This document shows, one piece after another, positions 1-7,797 of a DNA stretch of 8,038 nt. The position numbers and the translations under genes were made by a program. Every line of letters starts with the position of its first letter. Position 1 is the stretch's first letter. The DNA is from Desulfuromusa sp. (GTDB taxonomy: Bacteria; Desulfobacterota; Desulfuromonadia; Desulfuromonadales; Geopsychrobacteraceae). The stretch spans positions 1-8,038 of the forward strand of contig JAUVCS010000033.1 of the NCBI GenBank assembly GCA_030590745.1, given 5' to 3'. Below the pieces are notes generated by a model that worked only from the letters and a program-made list of their open reading frames with translations, was not told where the DNA came from and did not search any database.

Positions 1-1181
1 TTAAGCCCGTCCTGACTCCAAAAATTGGTATATTCAGAATTCAGGGCATAATAGAAATCAGAGTCCATGATTCTCTGCCGGGACGCATCAAAATTAATAC
101 TTGGTAACTTTTGCAAGGTTGTATTGTCATCAGATTCCAGATCTTTAATATATTCCATTCGTCCGATAAGACTATATTTCTCCCAGTTCTTAGTCAGAGA
201 AAAGATCGACTTCACTTCAGTTCGATTATACTCTCCGGCCACGTCACCAAAGTCTTCGAAATACTCATCATCATTAATATACATCCCATCAGCAACCATT
301 CTGATGCCACCAGGGAGGAAACCATCATGCTGCCATTCCAGAGCATAACGTTTTTCATCGATAGTTTCCCCGTCAATTTTATCGACATCCAGAAGATAGG
401 CGTGGGCTTCACCGGCATTTCCCTGGCCAAAGATATATCGATACTCCAAGCCTTGACCAAGACCCATCTCTGACAGGTAATCAAAGTAGAGAGTCGCATC
501 CTGGTTCACCCCGAGAACCTGATAATAAGCACCACTATATTGATAGCCACGTCTGTCAGAGTAGCCAACCTTAGGCATCAATAATCCAGATTTACGCTTA
601 TTTGTTGCCGGATAAATCATATAAGGGAGATAAAAAGAGGGGATATCATTAATGTAAAAAACTGTATTTCGGGCACGGGCATAACCGTCAATAGTCACAT
701 CAAGCCGACTGGCGCCAAACTTCCATGCTGGAACCTCTCCATTACAAGTGGTGAAAGTTCCCCTGGTGATGCGATAATCCAGCTTTCCCAGTCGTTGAAT
801 CGTTTCACCACGAACATATAAATTCGGGTCACGCAGATAAAAACGACCATTATTTATAATCCCAGTCCCCTCTTGGGTATTAAACCGGACCCTGCTGCCA
901 AAAAGTTCTTTATCTGGTGAAATCAGTTCAACATCCCCCTCGGCATCAAACTCACCACTTATTTCGTTCCACTTAAGGCTCTGGCTACTGACCTCCAGAT
1001 CCCCCTGAACCATTTTAACATCCCCGCTCGCCTGGTAAAGACCGATCTCTTTCTGGTAACTCAGCTGATCAGCCTCGAGATGAATCGGCAATTGAGAGTC
1101 ATCAACTCCTTTCCAATCCGCAGCTGTTGCCAGATATGGACCGGTAAGAAAAGCCAGAAGAAGACAAAAACGCAGCAGCAT
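1..1181 (-). CDS. lptD: LPS-assembly protein LptD (OstA/Imp), N-terminal part, cut by window edge
   Basis: Outer-membrane beta-barrel protein that, with the lipoprotein LptE, receives lipopolysaccharide from the periplasmic Lpt bridge and inserts it into the outer leaflet. I translated the minus strand from the ATG at 1181: 393 codons stay open to the window edge, about half of a usual LptD. Residues 1-21 form a signal peptide (hydrophobic core LLLAFLTG, ending ATA-AD). Residues 33 to about 140 look like the OstA/LptA-type beta-jellyroll (HLEADQLSYQ, ASGDVKMVQGD, EGDVELIS). Residues 142-191 carry the LptD hallmark: FTTC with Cys146, PAWKF, then DGYARARNTVFYINDIPSFYLPY-like text. After residue 195 the sequence turns into alternating aromatic/polar barrel strands (KSGLLMPKVGYSD onward). 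No strong Shine-Dalgarno precedes the start, only a distant GGA; an in-frame TAA lies just upstream, so no longer form with a usual start codon is available. It follows folC after 110 bases. Confidence 0.95.
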   Translation of the reverse strand, partial: MLLRFCLLLAFLTGPYLATAADWKGVDDSQLPIHLEADQLSYQKEIGLYQASGDVKMVQGDLEVSSQSLKWNEISGEFDAEGDVELISPDKELFGSRVRFNTQEGTGIINNGRFYLRDPNLYVRGETIQRLGKLDYRITRGTFTTCNGEVPAWKFGASRLDVTIDGYARARNTVFYINDIPSFYLPYMIYPATNKRKSGLLMPKVGYSDRRGYQYSGAYYQVLGVNQDATLYFDYLSEMGLGQGLEYRYIFGQGNAGEAHAYLLDVDKIDGETIDEKRYALEWQHDGFLPGGIRMVADGMYINDDEYFEDFGDVAGEYNRTEVKSIFSLTKNWEKYSLIGRMEYIKDLESDDNTTLQKLPSINFDASRQRIMDSDFYYALNSEYTNFWSQDGL

Positions 1182-1213
1182 GGGAGTCAGATATCCGTAA
1201 AATAGGACAATAA

Positions 1214-1243
1214 ATTAAAAGTAACCAGCATTACCGGAGGCAA
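1214..1243 (-). promoter_or_regulatory. Possible sigma70 promoter for lptD
   Basis: On the minus strand TTGCCT (1243-1238; 4 of 6 match to TTGACA), an 18-base spacer and TTTAAT (1219-1214; 5 of 6 match to TATAAT) lie in the folC-lptD gap. Transcription would start near 1207, giving a leader of about 26 bases before the ATG at 1181. It was found by eye in an A/T-rich gap, where chance matches are common. The gap has no obvious rho-independent terminator, so read-through from folC is also possible. Confidence 0.25.
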
Positions 1244-1291
1244 ACATAATTCTCTGCAGCAATCCATAAAAAAGCTGATTCCATAAGAATA

Positions 1292-2572
1292 TTAACTGGT
1301 AATATCCAACAAAGTGACATCTGGAAGCAAGAATTCCCGAACGACCGCAACAAGAAACAGCGATCCCGCCACCAGGATGGTATCTTCCGCCGAGCGATTT
1401 TCCAGGGCTGCCTGAATCGCCATAAGCGGATCCGGATATTCATCGACGACAATACCCGATTCGCGAAATCTTTGCGCCATTTTTTCCAGCGGAACAGCAT
1501 CGTCAACCGGAGGCCGGGTCACATAAGCACGGCTGACAAAAGGGAGTAACTCAGACAATAACTCATCTGATTGCTTATCAGCCTTACAGCCAACAATCAG
1601 GTGTAAATTATTCAACTGCCGTTGCTGCAGATAGATGGCAAGTTCCTTCGCCCCAGCAGGGTTATGCGCGCCATCAAGAAGAATCCGATCCGGCAACCAT
1701 TCCAGCCGACCCGGCCAACAGACCTTTTCCAGACCTTTTCGAATCTCGGCAGAAGTGATTTTTACCCCTTGTTGAGCAAGAAAACTTGCAGCCGCTGCAG
1801 CCAACGCCAGATTCTGTTGTTGATGGGTTCCCGACAGGCGGGTTTTTACCTGATCAAGAGATAGATCAGGACCCGAGACGGTAAAGGTATCGACTGCCCC
1901 GGAGCAATGATAATCAGCCCCGAACTGTAATAATGGAATTTTCAACTGCGCTGCTCGCTGCCGCAGAATCAGGGTAACGGTGTCATTTTGAGCGGCACTG
2001 ATTGCTGCCACTCCCGGTTTGAATATCCCAGCCTTCTCGGTGGCAATCTCAGTCAACTCTGTCCCTAAGTGGGCGGTGTGATCCAGAGCAATCGGTGTGA
2101 TCAGGCAAAGATCCGGAGCGACAATATTGGTCGCATCCAGACGACCACCAAGTCCGGTTTCGAGAATCGCCCACTGGACTCCACGACGCTGAAAACAGAG
2201 GAGTGCCATAGCCGTGGTAAATTCAAAAAAAGTGGCTCGCAATGCTTCTGCATGGGGGCGGAGTTCAGCAATCAACTCAACCGCCTCAGCTTCACAGATT
2301 TGTTGGGTATCTATCCTGATCCGTTCGGTAAAACTGTGCAAATGGGGGGAGGTGTAGAGACCTGCCGGGATATTTGCGGCATGAAAGATATTTGCCAGTG
2401 CTGCGGCAGTTGAACCTTTCCCATTGGTTCCGGCAATATGAACAATCCGCAAAGATTCCTGTGGATTTCCAACCCGGGACAGGAGTTCGCGAATATTATC
2501 CAACCCAAGCTTGATCCCGAAAAATTGCAGGGAATAGAGATAAGCCAGACTGTCCCGGTAACCATGTGCCAT
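1292..2572 (-). CDS. folC: Folylpolyglutamate synthase / dihydrofolate synthase FolC
   Basis: Cytoplasmic Mur-ligase-family enzyme that uses ATP to join L-glutamate to dihydropteroate and/or to extend the gamma-glutamyl tail of folates. The 426-residue product has the expected family length. Numbering from a TTG three bases upstream (add 1 to ATG numbering), the P-loop HIAGTNGKGST is at 46-56, TSPHL at 75-79, ETGLGGRLDATN at 139-150 and DHTAHLG at 165-171. EKAGIFK at 180-186 includes the lysine that is carbamylated in the family. HQQQNLALA is at 251-259, the C-terminal-domain DGAHNP at 301-306, and GSLFLV at 404-409. All signature residues are present, so the enzyme looks intact. I prefer the ATG at 2572, six bases after the accD stop; the adjacent TTG at 2575 is possible, and no clear Shine-Dalgarno decides between them. 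The near-abutting genes suggest co-transcription and coupled translation with accD, the same accD-folC neighbourhood seen in E. coli and Pseudomonas. Whether it has both synthase activities cannot be read from sequence alone. Confidence 0.97.
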   Translation of the reverse strand: MAHGYRDSLAYLYSLQFFGIKLGLDNIRELLSRVGNPQESLRIVHIAGTNGKGSTAAALANIFHAANIPAGLYTSPHLHSFTERIRIDTQQICEAEAVELIAELRPHAEALRATFFEFTTAMALLCFQRRGVQWAILETGLGGRLDATNIVAPDLCLITPIALDHTAHLGTELTEIATEKAGIFKPGVAAISAAQNDTVTLILRQRAAQLKIPLLQFGADYHCSGAVDTFTVSGPDLSLDQVKTRLSGTHQQQNLALAAAAASFLAQQGVKITSAEIRKGLEKVCWPGRLEWLPDRILLDGAHNPAGAKELAIYLQQRQLNNLHLIVGCKADKQSDELLSELLPFVSRAYVTRPPVDDAVPLEKMAQRFRESGIVVDEYPDPLMAIQAALENRSAEDTILVAGSLFLVAVVREFLLPDVTLLDITS

Positions 2573-2578
2573 CAAAGT

Positions 2579-3427
2579 TTATTTCTTGGTGAAAATACGC
2601 AGTAATTCTGAAAGCTTCTGCTTCATCTCCTTGCGTGGGATAATCATATCGATCATTCCGTGTTCAAGCAGATACTCAGAACGCTGAAACCCTTCGGGAA
2701 GGGTCTGACGGATCGTCTGCTCAATAACCCGGGGACCGGCAAAACCAATCAATGCGCGTGGTTCAGCAATATTCAGATCACCAAGCATGGCAAAACTGGC
2801 TGTCACCCCACCCGTCGTTGGATCGGTCAATACTGAGATAAAGGGGACTCCAGCAGCTTTCAGCTTTGCCAGGGCAGCACTGGTCTTGGCCATCTGCATC
2901 AGCGACATGATACTTTCCTGCATCCTTGCCCCGCCGGAAGATGAAAAAATTAACACGGGAACATTGGTCTCCAACCCACTCTCAATCACCCGGGTGATTT
3001 TTTCACCAACCACCGAGCCCATGCTGCCACCCATAAAAGAAAAATCAAAAACAGCAACAACGACCGGTAATCCATCTAGATTCCCAGACCCACAGATAAC
3101 TGCATCACCATCACCTGCTTTTTTGATAGCTGCTTTGATCCGATCCTTATATTTTTTGGTATCTTTGAAATCAAGAAAATCGATCGAACGCATTTTTGCA
3201 TCTGTTTCAACAAAGGATCCCTCATCCAGAATCAAATCAATTCTCTCACGGGCACTGATCCGGAAATGGTAATCACATTTAGGGCAGACTTTCAGATTGC
3301 GTTCAACCTCTTTGGCATAAATAATTTCCTGACAGTTTTTGCACTTGGTCCAGACACCCTCAGGAACCTTCACATTTTTCTTTTCAATAGAAGCGGTCAA
3401 CGCTTTTTTCTTACGAAACCAGGCCAT
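2579..3427 (-). CDS. accD: Acetyl-CoA carboxylase carboxyltransferase subunit beta AccD
   Basis: Beta subunit of the carboxyltransferase half of acetyl-CoA carboxylase. With AccA it moves CO2 from carboxybiotin on AccB to acetyl-CoA, giving malonyl-CoA for fatty acid synthesis in the cytoplasm. The 282-residue product has the usual length. An N-terminal four-cysteine zinc finger is visible (Cys29, Cys32, Cys48, Cys51; CxxC-x15-CxxC). It is followed by the crotonase-fold carboxyltransferase core: [14 protein letters not shown] at 131-144, SSGGARMQE at 163-171, [11 protein letters not shown] at 202-212 and [11 protein letters not shown] at 228-238. The start is well supported by AAGGA six bases upstream and by the typical MAWFRKKK opening. 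accA, accB and accC are not in the window. It begins 56 bases after trpA and ends a few bases before folC, so it is probably in the same transcript as both. Confidence 0.98.
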   Translation of the reverse strand: MAWFRKKKALTASIEKKNVKVPEGVWTKCKNCQEIIYAKEVERNLKVCPKCDYHFRISARERIDLILDEGSFVETDAKMRSIDFLDFKDTKKYKDRIKAAIKKAGDGDAVICGSGNLDGLPVVVAVFDFSFMGGSMGSVVGEKITRVIESGLETNVPVLIFSSSGGARMQESIMSLMQMAKTSAALAKLKAAGVPFISVLTDPTTGGVTASFAMLGDLNIAEPRALIGFAGPRVIEQTIRQTLPEGFQRSEYLLEHGMIDMIIPRKEMKQKLSELLRIFTKK

Positions 3428-3433
3428 GAAACA

Positions 3434-3438
3434 TCCTT
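3434..3438 (-). promoter_or_regulatory. Ribosome binding site of accD
   Basis: AAGGA on the minus strand with a six-base spacer (TGTTTC) to the ATG at 3427. It is one of the clearest Shine-Dalgarno sites in the window and fixes the accD start. Confidence 0.8.
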
Positions 3439-3483
3439 TTAGTTTGCACCGGCAGCCGACGAACCAACAGATTAAATATTTGT

Positions 3484-4290
3484 TCAGCTAGCAGATGCCG
3501 TGAGTCCATGCTTAAGCTCAGCGATAAATTTTGTTACTTCGGACAACAATTTTTCACTCTGCCCGTACTCTGCAATAATTTTAACCAATGCACTTCCAAC
3601 AATTACCCCATCAGCAAAAGACCCAACGGCCTTTGCATCTGCGGCTGTGGTAATTCCAAAACCGACAGCAACCGGAATATCGGTCATCTGTTTAAGCTCT
3701 GCAACAGCAACCCGGATATCTTCTGGGGAGATTTTCTGCGCCCCGGTTACTCCGGTCATTGAAACATAGTAAAGATACCCCTCGGCAGCAGCAGCCAAAC
3801 GTGCCATCCGCTCACGCGGTGTCGTCGGTGCCAACAAGGTAATCAGATCAATTCCCGATTTTAGCATCACCCCACTGATCTCAGCCACCTCTTCGGGAGG
3901 GAGATCAACCAGCAACAAGGCGTCAACCCCTGCCGCTGCGGCATCACGAGCAAAATTTTCCACCCCATAACGGAACACCGGGTTATAATAGCCCATCAAT
4001 ACCAGGGGGATCTGGGTCGTTTCACGAACCGCTGCGACCAGCAGCAAAACCCCTTTAAGGGTGGTTCCGGCAGCCAGCGCACGTTCAGATGCGGCCTGAA
4101 TTGTTGGACCATCAGCCATCGGATCGGAAAAAGGGACTCCCAATTCAATCAGGTCGGCACCAGCATCAGCCAAGGCAAGAACCAGCTTCGCCGTGACCTC
4201 CAAGTCCGGATCTCCTGCGGTAATAAATGGAATCAGAGCCGTTTTCTGTTGTTCTTTTAAAATAGCAAAAGTTGCTTTAATCCGTGACAT
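3484..4290 (-). CDS. trpA: Tryptophan synthase alpha chain TrpA
   Basis: Alpha subunit of the tryptophan synthase alpha2beta2 complex. It splits indole-3-glycerol phosphate into glyceraldehyde-3-phosphate and indole, which is channelled to TrpB. The 268-residue TIM-barrel protein has the same length as the E. coli enzyme, and its catalytic residues fall on the same numbers: Glu49 in ELGVPFSDP and Asp60 in MADGP. Other family text includes PFITAGDP at 21-28, MGYYNPV at 99-105, DLPPEE at 129-134, [11 protein letters not shown] at 174-184, VGFGI at 209-213 and the phosphate-binding [10 protein letters not shown] at 227-236. Unlike most trp clusters, trpA does not follow trpB directly: a helicase gene and a 116-base gap come between. 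No strong Shine-Dalgarno precedes the ATG at 4290. A promoter candidate at 4352-4381 may allow separate transcription of trpA-accD-folC. Confidence 0.98.
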   Translation of the reverse strand: MSRIKATFAILKEQQKTALIPFITAGDPDLEVTAKLVLALADAGADLIELGVPFSDPMADGPTIQAASERALAAGTTLKGVLLLVAAVRETTQIPLVLMGYYNPVFRYGVENFARDAAAAGVDALLLVDLPPEEVAEISGVMLKSGIDLITLLAPTTPRERMARLAAAAEGYLYYVSMTGVTGAQKISPEDIRVAVAELKQMTDIPVAVGFGITTAADAKAVGSFADGVIVGSALVKIIAEYGQSEKLLSEVTKFIAELKHGLTASAS

Positions 4291-4351
4291 TTTTAGTTTT
4301 CTGCCCGTTTTATAATAACGAGATCAAGTAAAGATCCAAGTCGAAATTATG

Positions 4352-4381
4352 ATTCTAATTGATTCTCGCTCCGGTTTTCAA
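4352..4381 (-). promoter_or_regulatory. Candidate sigma70 promoter upstream of trpA
   Basis: On the minus strand TTGAAA (4381-4376; 5 of 6 to TTGACA), an 18-base spacer and TAGAAT (4357-4352; 5 of 6 to TATAAT). Predicted initiation near 4345 gives a leader of about 55 bases before the trpA ATG. It lies in the 116-base helicase-trpA gap (4291-4406), the longest gap in the window apart from the trpC-trpF one. I saw no rho-independent terminator in this gap, so it would act as an internal promoter, not necessarily as the start of an isolated operon. The match was made by eye. Confidence 0.45.
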
Positions 4382-4406
4382 TCCTTTTCTCAACCAACAG
4401 CAGACT

Positions 4407-5675
4407 TCAGGCTTTTGCAGCCGGTTTTTCCGGCTTTTTCTTCGGTCGCCGCCTCGGTCGCCGGCGCGTTGTCTGCCCGGTCGGTTTTTCCACCGGAGGG
4501 CGTTTCCGCTTAGGGTAAGCGCGTTTATAGGTGAAACAAAAATCTTCATCAAGAGGCATTTGACTGGGGATTTTTGCGCCAAGATAGGCTTCAATATCAT
4601 CCAGAATATAGACCATCTCTTCATCGGCAAAGCTGATCGCCTGCCCTGAGGCTCCCGCTCTGGCAGTTCTCCCGATCCGGTGAACATAGTCTTCACAATC
4701 CTGAGGCAGATCATAATTGATAACATGGGTCACCCCGTCAACATGAATTCCCCGGGAAGCGACATCAGTTGCAACCAGATGAGTCAAACTGCCAAGTTTG
4801 AACTGATCAAGAATTCGCATCCGCTTCTTCTGTGGGATATCGCCCGACAATACGGCACTGGACATATCGTTCGCCTGCAACAAGGCGTTTAACTTCTCAG
4901 CTTCCACCTTGGTGTTGATAAATAACATCACCCGTTCTGCTCCGGTTTCCCGTTTCAACAAGCCGAGCAGCAGGGCAAACTTTTCCCGTCGGGAAACATG
5001 GTAGAGAATCTGATCTATTCCGTCAGCTGTGACCTTTTCCGGAGCAATTTCGACCCGCTCTGCCAGATTCATAAATTCGTAGGCCAGTTCCATCACCTGC
5101 CCCGACAGAGTTGCGGAGAAAAGCATCGTCTGACGTTTTTCAAACGGCGGCAGTTGTCGCAAAATATAACGTAAATCCTTAATAAACCCCATGTCAAACA
5201 TACGATCTGCTTCATCAATTACCAGGGCTTCGACCCGATTCATGGAAAACACCCGCTGTTTAAAATAGTCGATCAATCGCCCCGGAGTCGCCACGATAAT
5301 ATCAACACCATCTTTGAGAGCCTGACGTTGCTTCTCGTAATCGACCCCACCAAAAATCGGCTGCACTTTGAGTCCGGTATGTTGACCCAGCAACTCGGCA
5401 TCCTTACAGATCTGCACCACCAGTTCACGGGTCGGCGCCATCACGAGCGCGCGAGGGTTATTGCTGGTGACATTCTGGTTATCCAGCAGACGACAGAACA
5501 GGGCAATCAGAAAAGCCGCCGTTTTCCCCGTGCCCGTCTGTGCCTGAGCGGCAACATCTTTCCCGGCCAAGGCTAAAGGAATCGATTGTTCCTGCACCGG
5601 AGTCAAATTTTCAAAACCGGAGTCATCAACTCCCTGCTGAACACTTGCCGGCAGATTTAATTCAGTAAACTTCAT
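4407..5675 (-). CDS. rhlB: DEAD-box ATP-dependent RNA helicase, RhlB-like
   Basis: Cytoplasmic RNA-unwinding ATPase; RhlB relatives act in mRNA decay with RNase E, others in ribosome assembly or cold response. The 422-residue product has the full motif set: Q motif TPVQEQSIP (25-33), motif I AQTGTGKT (45-52), PTREL (81-85), TPGR (130-133), DEAD (154-157), SAT (187-189), LFINTK (251-256), ATDVASRGIH (302-311) and HRIGRTARAG (332-341). Text such as ADRMFDMGFIKD, MLFSATLSGQV, QKKRMRILD and NYDLPQDCEDYVHRIGRT is closest, from memory, to RhlB rather than to RhlE, SrmB or DeaD. Residues 388-422 form a very basic Arg/Lys/Pro tail, likely an RNA-binding extension. The start overlaps the trpB stop in a TAATG arrangement, implying translational coupling. 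A trpB-helicase-trpA order is unusual; family membership is certain, the exact subfamily less so. Confidence 0.95.
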   Translation of the reverse strand: MKFTELNLPASVQQGVDDSGFENLTPVQEQSIPLALAGKDVAAQAQTGTGKTAAFLIALFCRLLDNQNVTSNNPRALVMAPTRELVVQICKDAELLGQHTGLKVQPIFGGVDYEKQRQALKDGVDIIVATPGRLIDYFKQRVFSMNRVEALVIDEADRMFDMGFIKDLRYILRQLPPFEKRQTMLFSATLSGQVMELAYEFMNLAERVEIAPEKVTADGIDQILYHVSRREKFALLLGLLKRETGAERVMLFINTKVEAEKLNALLQANDMSSAVLSGDIPQKKRMRILDQFKLGSLTHLVATDVASRGIHVDGVTHVINYDLPQDCEDYVHRIGRTARAGASGQAISFADEEMVYILDDIEAYLGAKIPSQMPLDEDFCFTYKRAYPKRKRPPVEKPTGQTTRRRPRRRPKKKPEKPAAKA

Positions 5676-6874
5676 TATAATTCAACTCTCAGGGCATCAG
5701 CCACAGTATGGATATCCTTGTCACCACGACCTGACAAGCAAACCAGGATAATTTGATCGGGGGAGAGGGTCGGTGCAAGTTTCATCACCTGGGCAATCGC
5801 ATGGGCACTTTCGAGAGCCGGAATGATCCCCTCAATATGGGTCAGTTTTTGAAATGCCTCCAGAGCTTCGATATCGGTAATCGACACATATTCAGCTCTT
5901 TCAATATCCCGCAAATGGGAATGTTCCGGACCGACTCCGGGGTAATCGAGACCAGCAGAGATCGAATGGGCATGTTGGATCTGACCATCATCGTCCTGCA
6001 GTAGATAGGTTTTATTTCCATGCAGAACTCCCGGGGAACCGGCAGAGATTGAAGCTGCATGTTTGTCGGTTTCAACGCCGAGGCCAGCCGCTTCAACACC
6101 CAGAAGCTTAACCGACAGATCTTCAATAAACGGATAGAACAATCCCATCGCGTTGGAGCCACCACCAATACAGGCAACTGCGACATCAGGCAAACGTCCT
6201 TCTGCCTCAAGCAGCTGTTGTTTTGCTTCTGTCCCGATAACCGACTGGAAATTTCGTACCAGCAGAGGATAGGGATGGGGACCGGCAACTGTACCAATCA
6301 CATAGAAGGTATCACGAACATGGGTGACCCAATGGCGGAGAGCATCGTTCATCGCATCCTTCAAGGTCGCCGTTCCGCTGGTCACTTCGGTCACTTTCGC
6401 CCCGAGCAGTTTCATCCGAAAGACATTGAGTGATTGACGCCGGATGTCCTCTTTCCCCATAAAAACTTCACATTCCAGCCCGAACAGAGCGGCAACGGTT
6501 GCCGTCGCAACACCATGTTGACCAGCACCCGTTTCAGCAATGATCTTCTTTTTCCCCATCCGGCGTGCCAGTAAAACCTGACCAACCGTATTATTAACCT
6601 TATGCGCCCCGGTATGGTTCAAATCTTCCCGTTTAAGGTAGATTTTTGCTCCCCCCAGCTCTTTGGTCAGCCGTTCAGCAAAATAGAGCGGGCTGGGGCG
6701 ACCGACATAATGCTTTAAATAATATTCAAATTCCCGCTGGAACTCCGGATCCTGGCTTGCCACAGCATAAACCTCTTCCAGTTCCAGTAATGCCGGCATC
6801 AAGGTTTCTGCTACATAACGGCCACCATACTCGCCAAAATGGCCACGCTCATCAGGATATTGATAGTTTTTCAT
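5675..6874 (-). CDS. trpB: Tryptophan synthase beta chain TrpB
   Basis: PLP-dependent beta subunit of tryptophan synthase, condensing indole with L-serine to give L-tryptophan. The 399-residue product has the usual length of the classical TrpB1 type. Visible features are FGEYGGRYV at 13-21, [13 protein letters not shown] at 80-92 with the PLP-binding Lys92, ETGAGQHG at 114-121 whose Glu114 matches the catalytic Glu109 of the enteric enzyme, the PLP-phosphate loop GGGSNAMG at 237-244, and SGRGDKD at 381-387. The start at 6874 overlaps the trpF stop as ATGA and is preceded by a strong Shine-Dalgarno inside trpF. The stop shares one base with the start of the downstream helicase gene. The enzyme appears intact; only its separation from trpA is odd. 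Confidence 0.98.
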   Translation of the reverse strand: MKNYQYPDERGHFGEYGGRYVAETLMPALLELEEVYAVASQDPEFQREFEYYLKHYVGRPSPLYFAERLTKELGGAKIYLKREDLNHTGAHKVNNTVGQVLLARRMGKKKIIAETGAGQHGVATATVAALFGLECEVFMGKEDIRRQSLNVFRMKLLGAKVTEVTSGTATLKDAMNDALRHWVTHVRDTFYVIGTVAGPHPYPLLVRNFQSVIGTEAKQQLLEAEGRLPDVAVACIGGGSNAMGLFYPFIEDLSVKLLGVEAAGLGVETDKHAASISAGSPGVLHGNKTYLLQDDDGQIQHAHSISAGLDYPGVGPEHSHLRDIERAEYVSITDIEALEAFQKLTHIEGIIPALESAHAIAQVMKLAPTLSPDQIILVCLSGRGDKDIHTVADALRVEL

Positions 6875-7485
6875 CCTTGCCTCACCTGCTGAATAAATTT
6901 ATGAATTTTGTCATGATCTTTGTGCCCGGGAGACACCTCAACGCCACTGGAAACATCAACAGCATACGGGTTGACCACCCGGATTGCCTCAGCAACGTTA
7001 TCCGGATTCAACCCTCCAGCTAGAATCAGTGGGAGTTGCCCGGTCAGATTTCTAGCCAGCTGCCAGTCAAAACTTTTACCCGTGCCACCATACTGCTGAT
7101 CGTTCCAGGCATCCAGCAACAATGCGGAAACCCGGTATTTCTCAATTCCAGCCAAGGAGCTAGCATCCTTAACCCGAACCGCTTTAATCACCGGGTGAGA
7201 AGCAAAATCACACTCCTCCGGCGCCTCATCTCCATGCAGCTGAATAACCTTGATCCCGGTCATCTGCACCGTTGCCGCAACCGTTTCAACCCCCGCATTG
7301 ACAAATAAACCCACCGTCGTCACAAAGGGGGGCAACGTTGAAATAATCTGCTTAACCGTCTCGGGATGGACATAACGGGGGCTTTTTTCATAAAAGACAA
7401 AACCGAGGGCATCAGCACCTGCTTCGGCAGCACAAAGAGCATCCTCGATGTTGGCGATACCGCATATTTTTATTTTTGTCGTCAT
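6871..7485 (-). CDS. trpF: Phosphoribosylanthranilate isomerase TrpF
   Basis: TIM-barrel isomerase converting N-(5-phosphoribosyl)anthranilate to the 1-deoxyribulose-5-phosphate derivative, the step before TrpC. From the ATG at 7485 the product has 204 residues, the usual length. The N-terminal KICGIAN carries the general base Cys8, and ALLLDAW carries the general acid Asp125. GGTGKSFDW is at 133-141, [10 protein letters not shown] at 155-164 and DVSSGVE at 177-183. An open frame continues upstream to a TTG at 7554 and ATG at 7551. The 23 extra residues are hydrophobic and unlike the family, which starts a few residues before KICG, so I reject the extension. No clear Shine-Dalgarno lies before the chosen ATG, which is unusual next to the strong site of trpB. 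It overlaps trpB by four bases and is separated from trpC by 358 bases. Confidence 0.96.
   Translation of the reverse strand: MTTKIKICGIANIEDALCAAEAGADALGFVFYEKSPRYVHPETVKQIISTLPPFVTTVGLFVNAGVETVAATVQMTGIKVIQLHGDEAPEECDFASHPVIKAVRVKDASSLAGIEKYRVSALLLDAWNDQQYGGTGKSFDWQLARNLTGQLPLILAGGLNPDNVAEAIRVVNPYAVDVSSGVEVSPGHKDHDKIHKFIQQVRQG
6880..6887 (-). promoter_or_regulatory. Ribosome binding site of trpB
   Basis: AGGTGAGG on the minus strand, with GAGG five bases before the ATG at 6874. It lies inside the last codons of trpF, so trpB can be initiated efficiently while still coupled to trpF by the ATGA overlap. Confidence 0.75.
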
Positions 7486-7578
7486 TAAATCAGTAACTAT
7501 CCGAAAAGGTTGTCCAAAAATACTAAAGAAAAAACAAATAAACCCTACCATCAACTTTGGTTTCAGATTTTGACTTTT

Positions 7579-7612
7579 CGCCCATTAGAGAAGCCCGCTT
7601 CTCGTTAGGGCG
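7579..7612. repeat. Interrupted inverted repeat (hairpin)
   Basis: Inner arms GAGAAG (7588-7593) and CTTCTC (7598-7603) enclose a CCCG loop. Outer arms CGCCC (7579-7583) and GGGCG (7608-7612) pair around a four-by-four internal loop (ATTA opposite GTTA). On the minus strand it ends about 94 bases before the trpF ATG. There is no downstream U-run in either direction, so it is not a canonical terminator. Confidence 0.6.
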
Positions 7613-7657
7613 CGAACGAAAATATCAATTCAGGACGCTAACACTTTCTTCATGCCG

Positions 7658-7672
7658 CTACCAGACTGGTAG
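7658..7672. repeat. Perfect 7+1+7 palindrome
   Basis: CTACCAG, a single A, then CTGGTAG: a perfect dyad with a one-base centre. The centre is too short for an RNA hairpin without opening inner pairs, so a DNA-binding dimer site is as likely as RNA structure. No repressor is encoded nearby to name as its partner. Confidence 0.5.
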
Positions 7673-7762
7673 AGTTGTAACGCAGCCGAGAACTAATTCA
7701 ACAAATCTATCGTTAAATTATCGCAGGTCATTTTGCGACCGAAATAAAAAGAGTTTCTTTTA

Positions 7763-7795
7763 CTTCGTTTTTTTTTGCGATCAAAGAAAACGAAG
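7763..7795. repeat. Long inverted repeat, 13 pairs with 7-base loop
   Basis: CTTCGTTTTTTTT (7763-7775) pairs with AAAGAAAACGAAG (7783-7795) around a 7-base loop. Twelve pairs are Watson-Crick. The remaining T7772/G7786 pair is U-G in a plus-strand RNA but A/C in a minus-strand RNA. It sits 48 bases beyond the trpC stop, directly beside the next hairpin. Confidence 0.65.
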
Positions 7796-7797
7796 GC

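Noticed and set aside
1288..1306. A/T-rich inverted repeat (ATATTA/TAATAT) across the folC stop as a terminator
   Set aside because: The six-pair stem is all A/T and is not followed by a U-run, so it is too weak to be a rho-independent terminator.
1231..1506. 91-codon minus-strand frame overlapping the folC 3' end and reaching into the lptD leader
   Set aside because: Most of it is out of frame within folC, whose C-terminal motifs are intact, and it resembles no family.
2787..3272. 161-codon open frame on the plus strand opposite accD
   Set aside because: It lies wholly within the strongly supported accD gene and has no family resemblance; it is an antisense shadow of coding constraint.
4419..4439. 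Terminator-like hairpin on the plus strand: AGCCGG, TTTTT loop, CCGGCT, then a T-run
   Set aside because: It lies in the helicase C-terminal coding tail (Pro/Glu/Lys/Ala repeats) and faces against all genes. No plus-strand gene upstream needs a terminator, and on the minus strand it lacks a U-run.
7579..7612. Integron attC-like core (GTTAGGG / CCCTAAC) in the interrupted hairpin
   Set aside because: The core does not fit GTTRRRY with RYYYAAC at both ends, the element is far shorter than known attC sites, and no integrase or cassette is nearby.
7657..7700. tRNA-like text (CTGGTAGAG resembling a D-loop) and a T-arm-like GGTTCGCGGACC near 7803-7820
   Set aside because: No complete cloverleaf: the acceptor stem, anticodon arm and canonical TTCRA are missing, and the two pieces lie on opposite strands.
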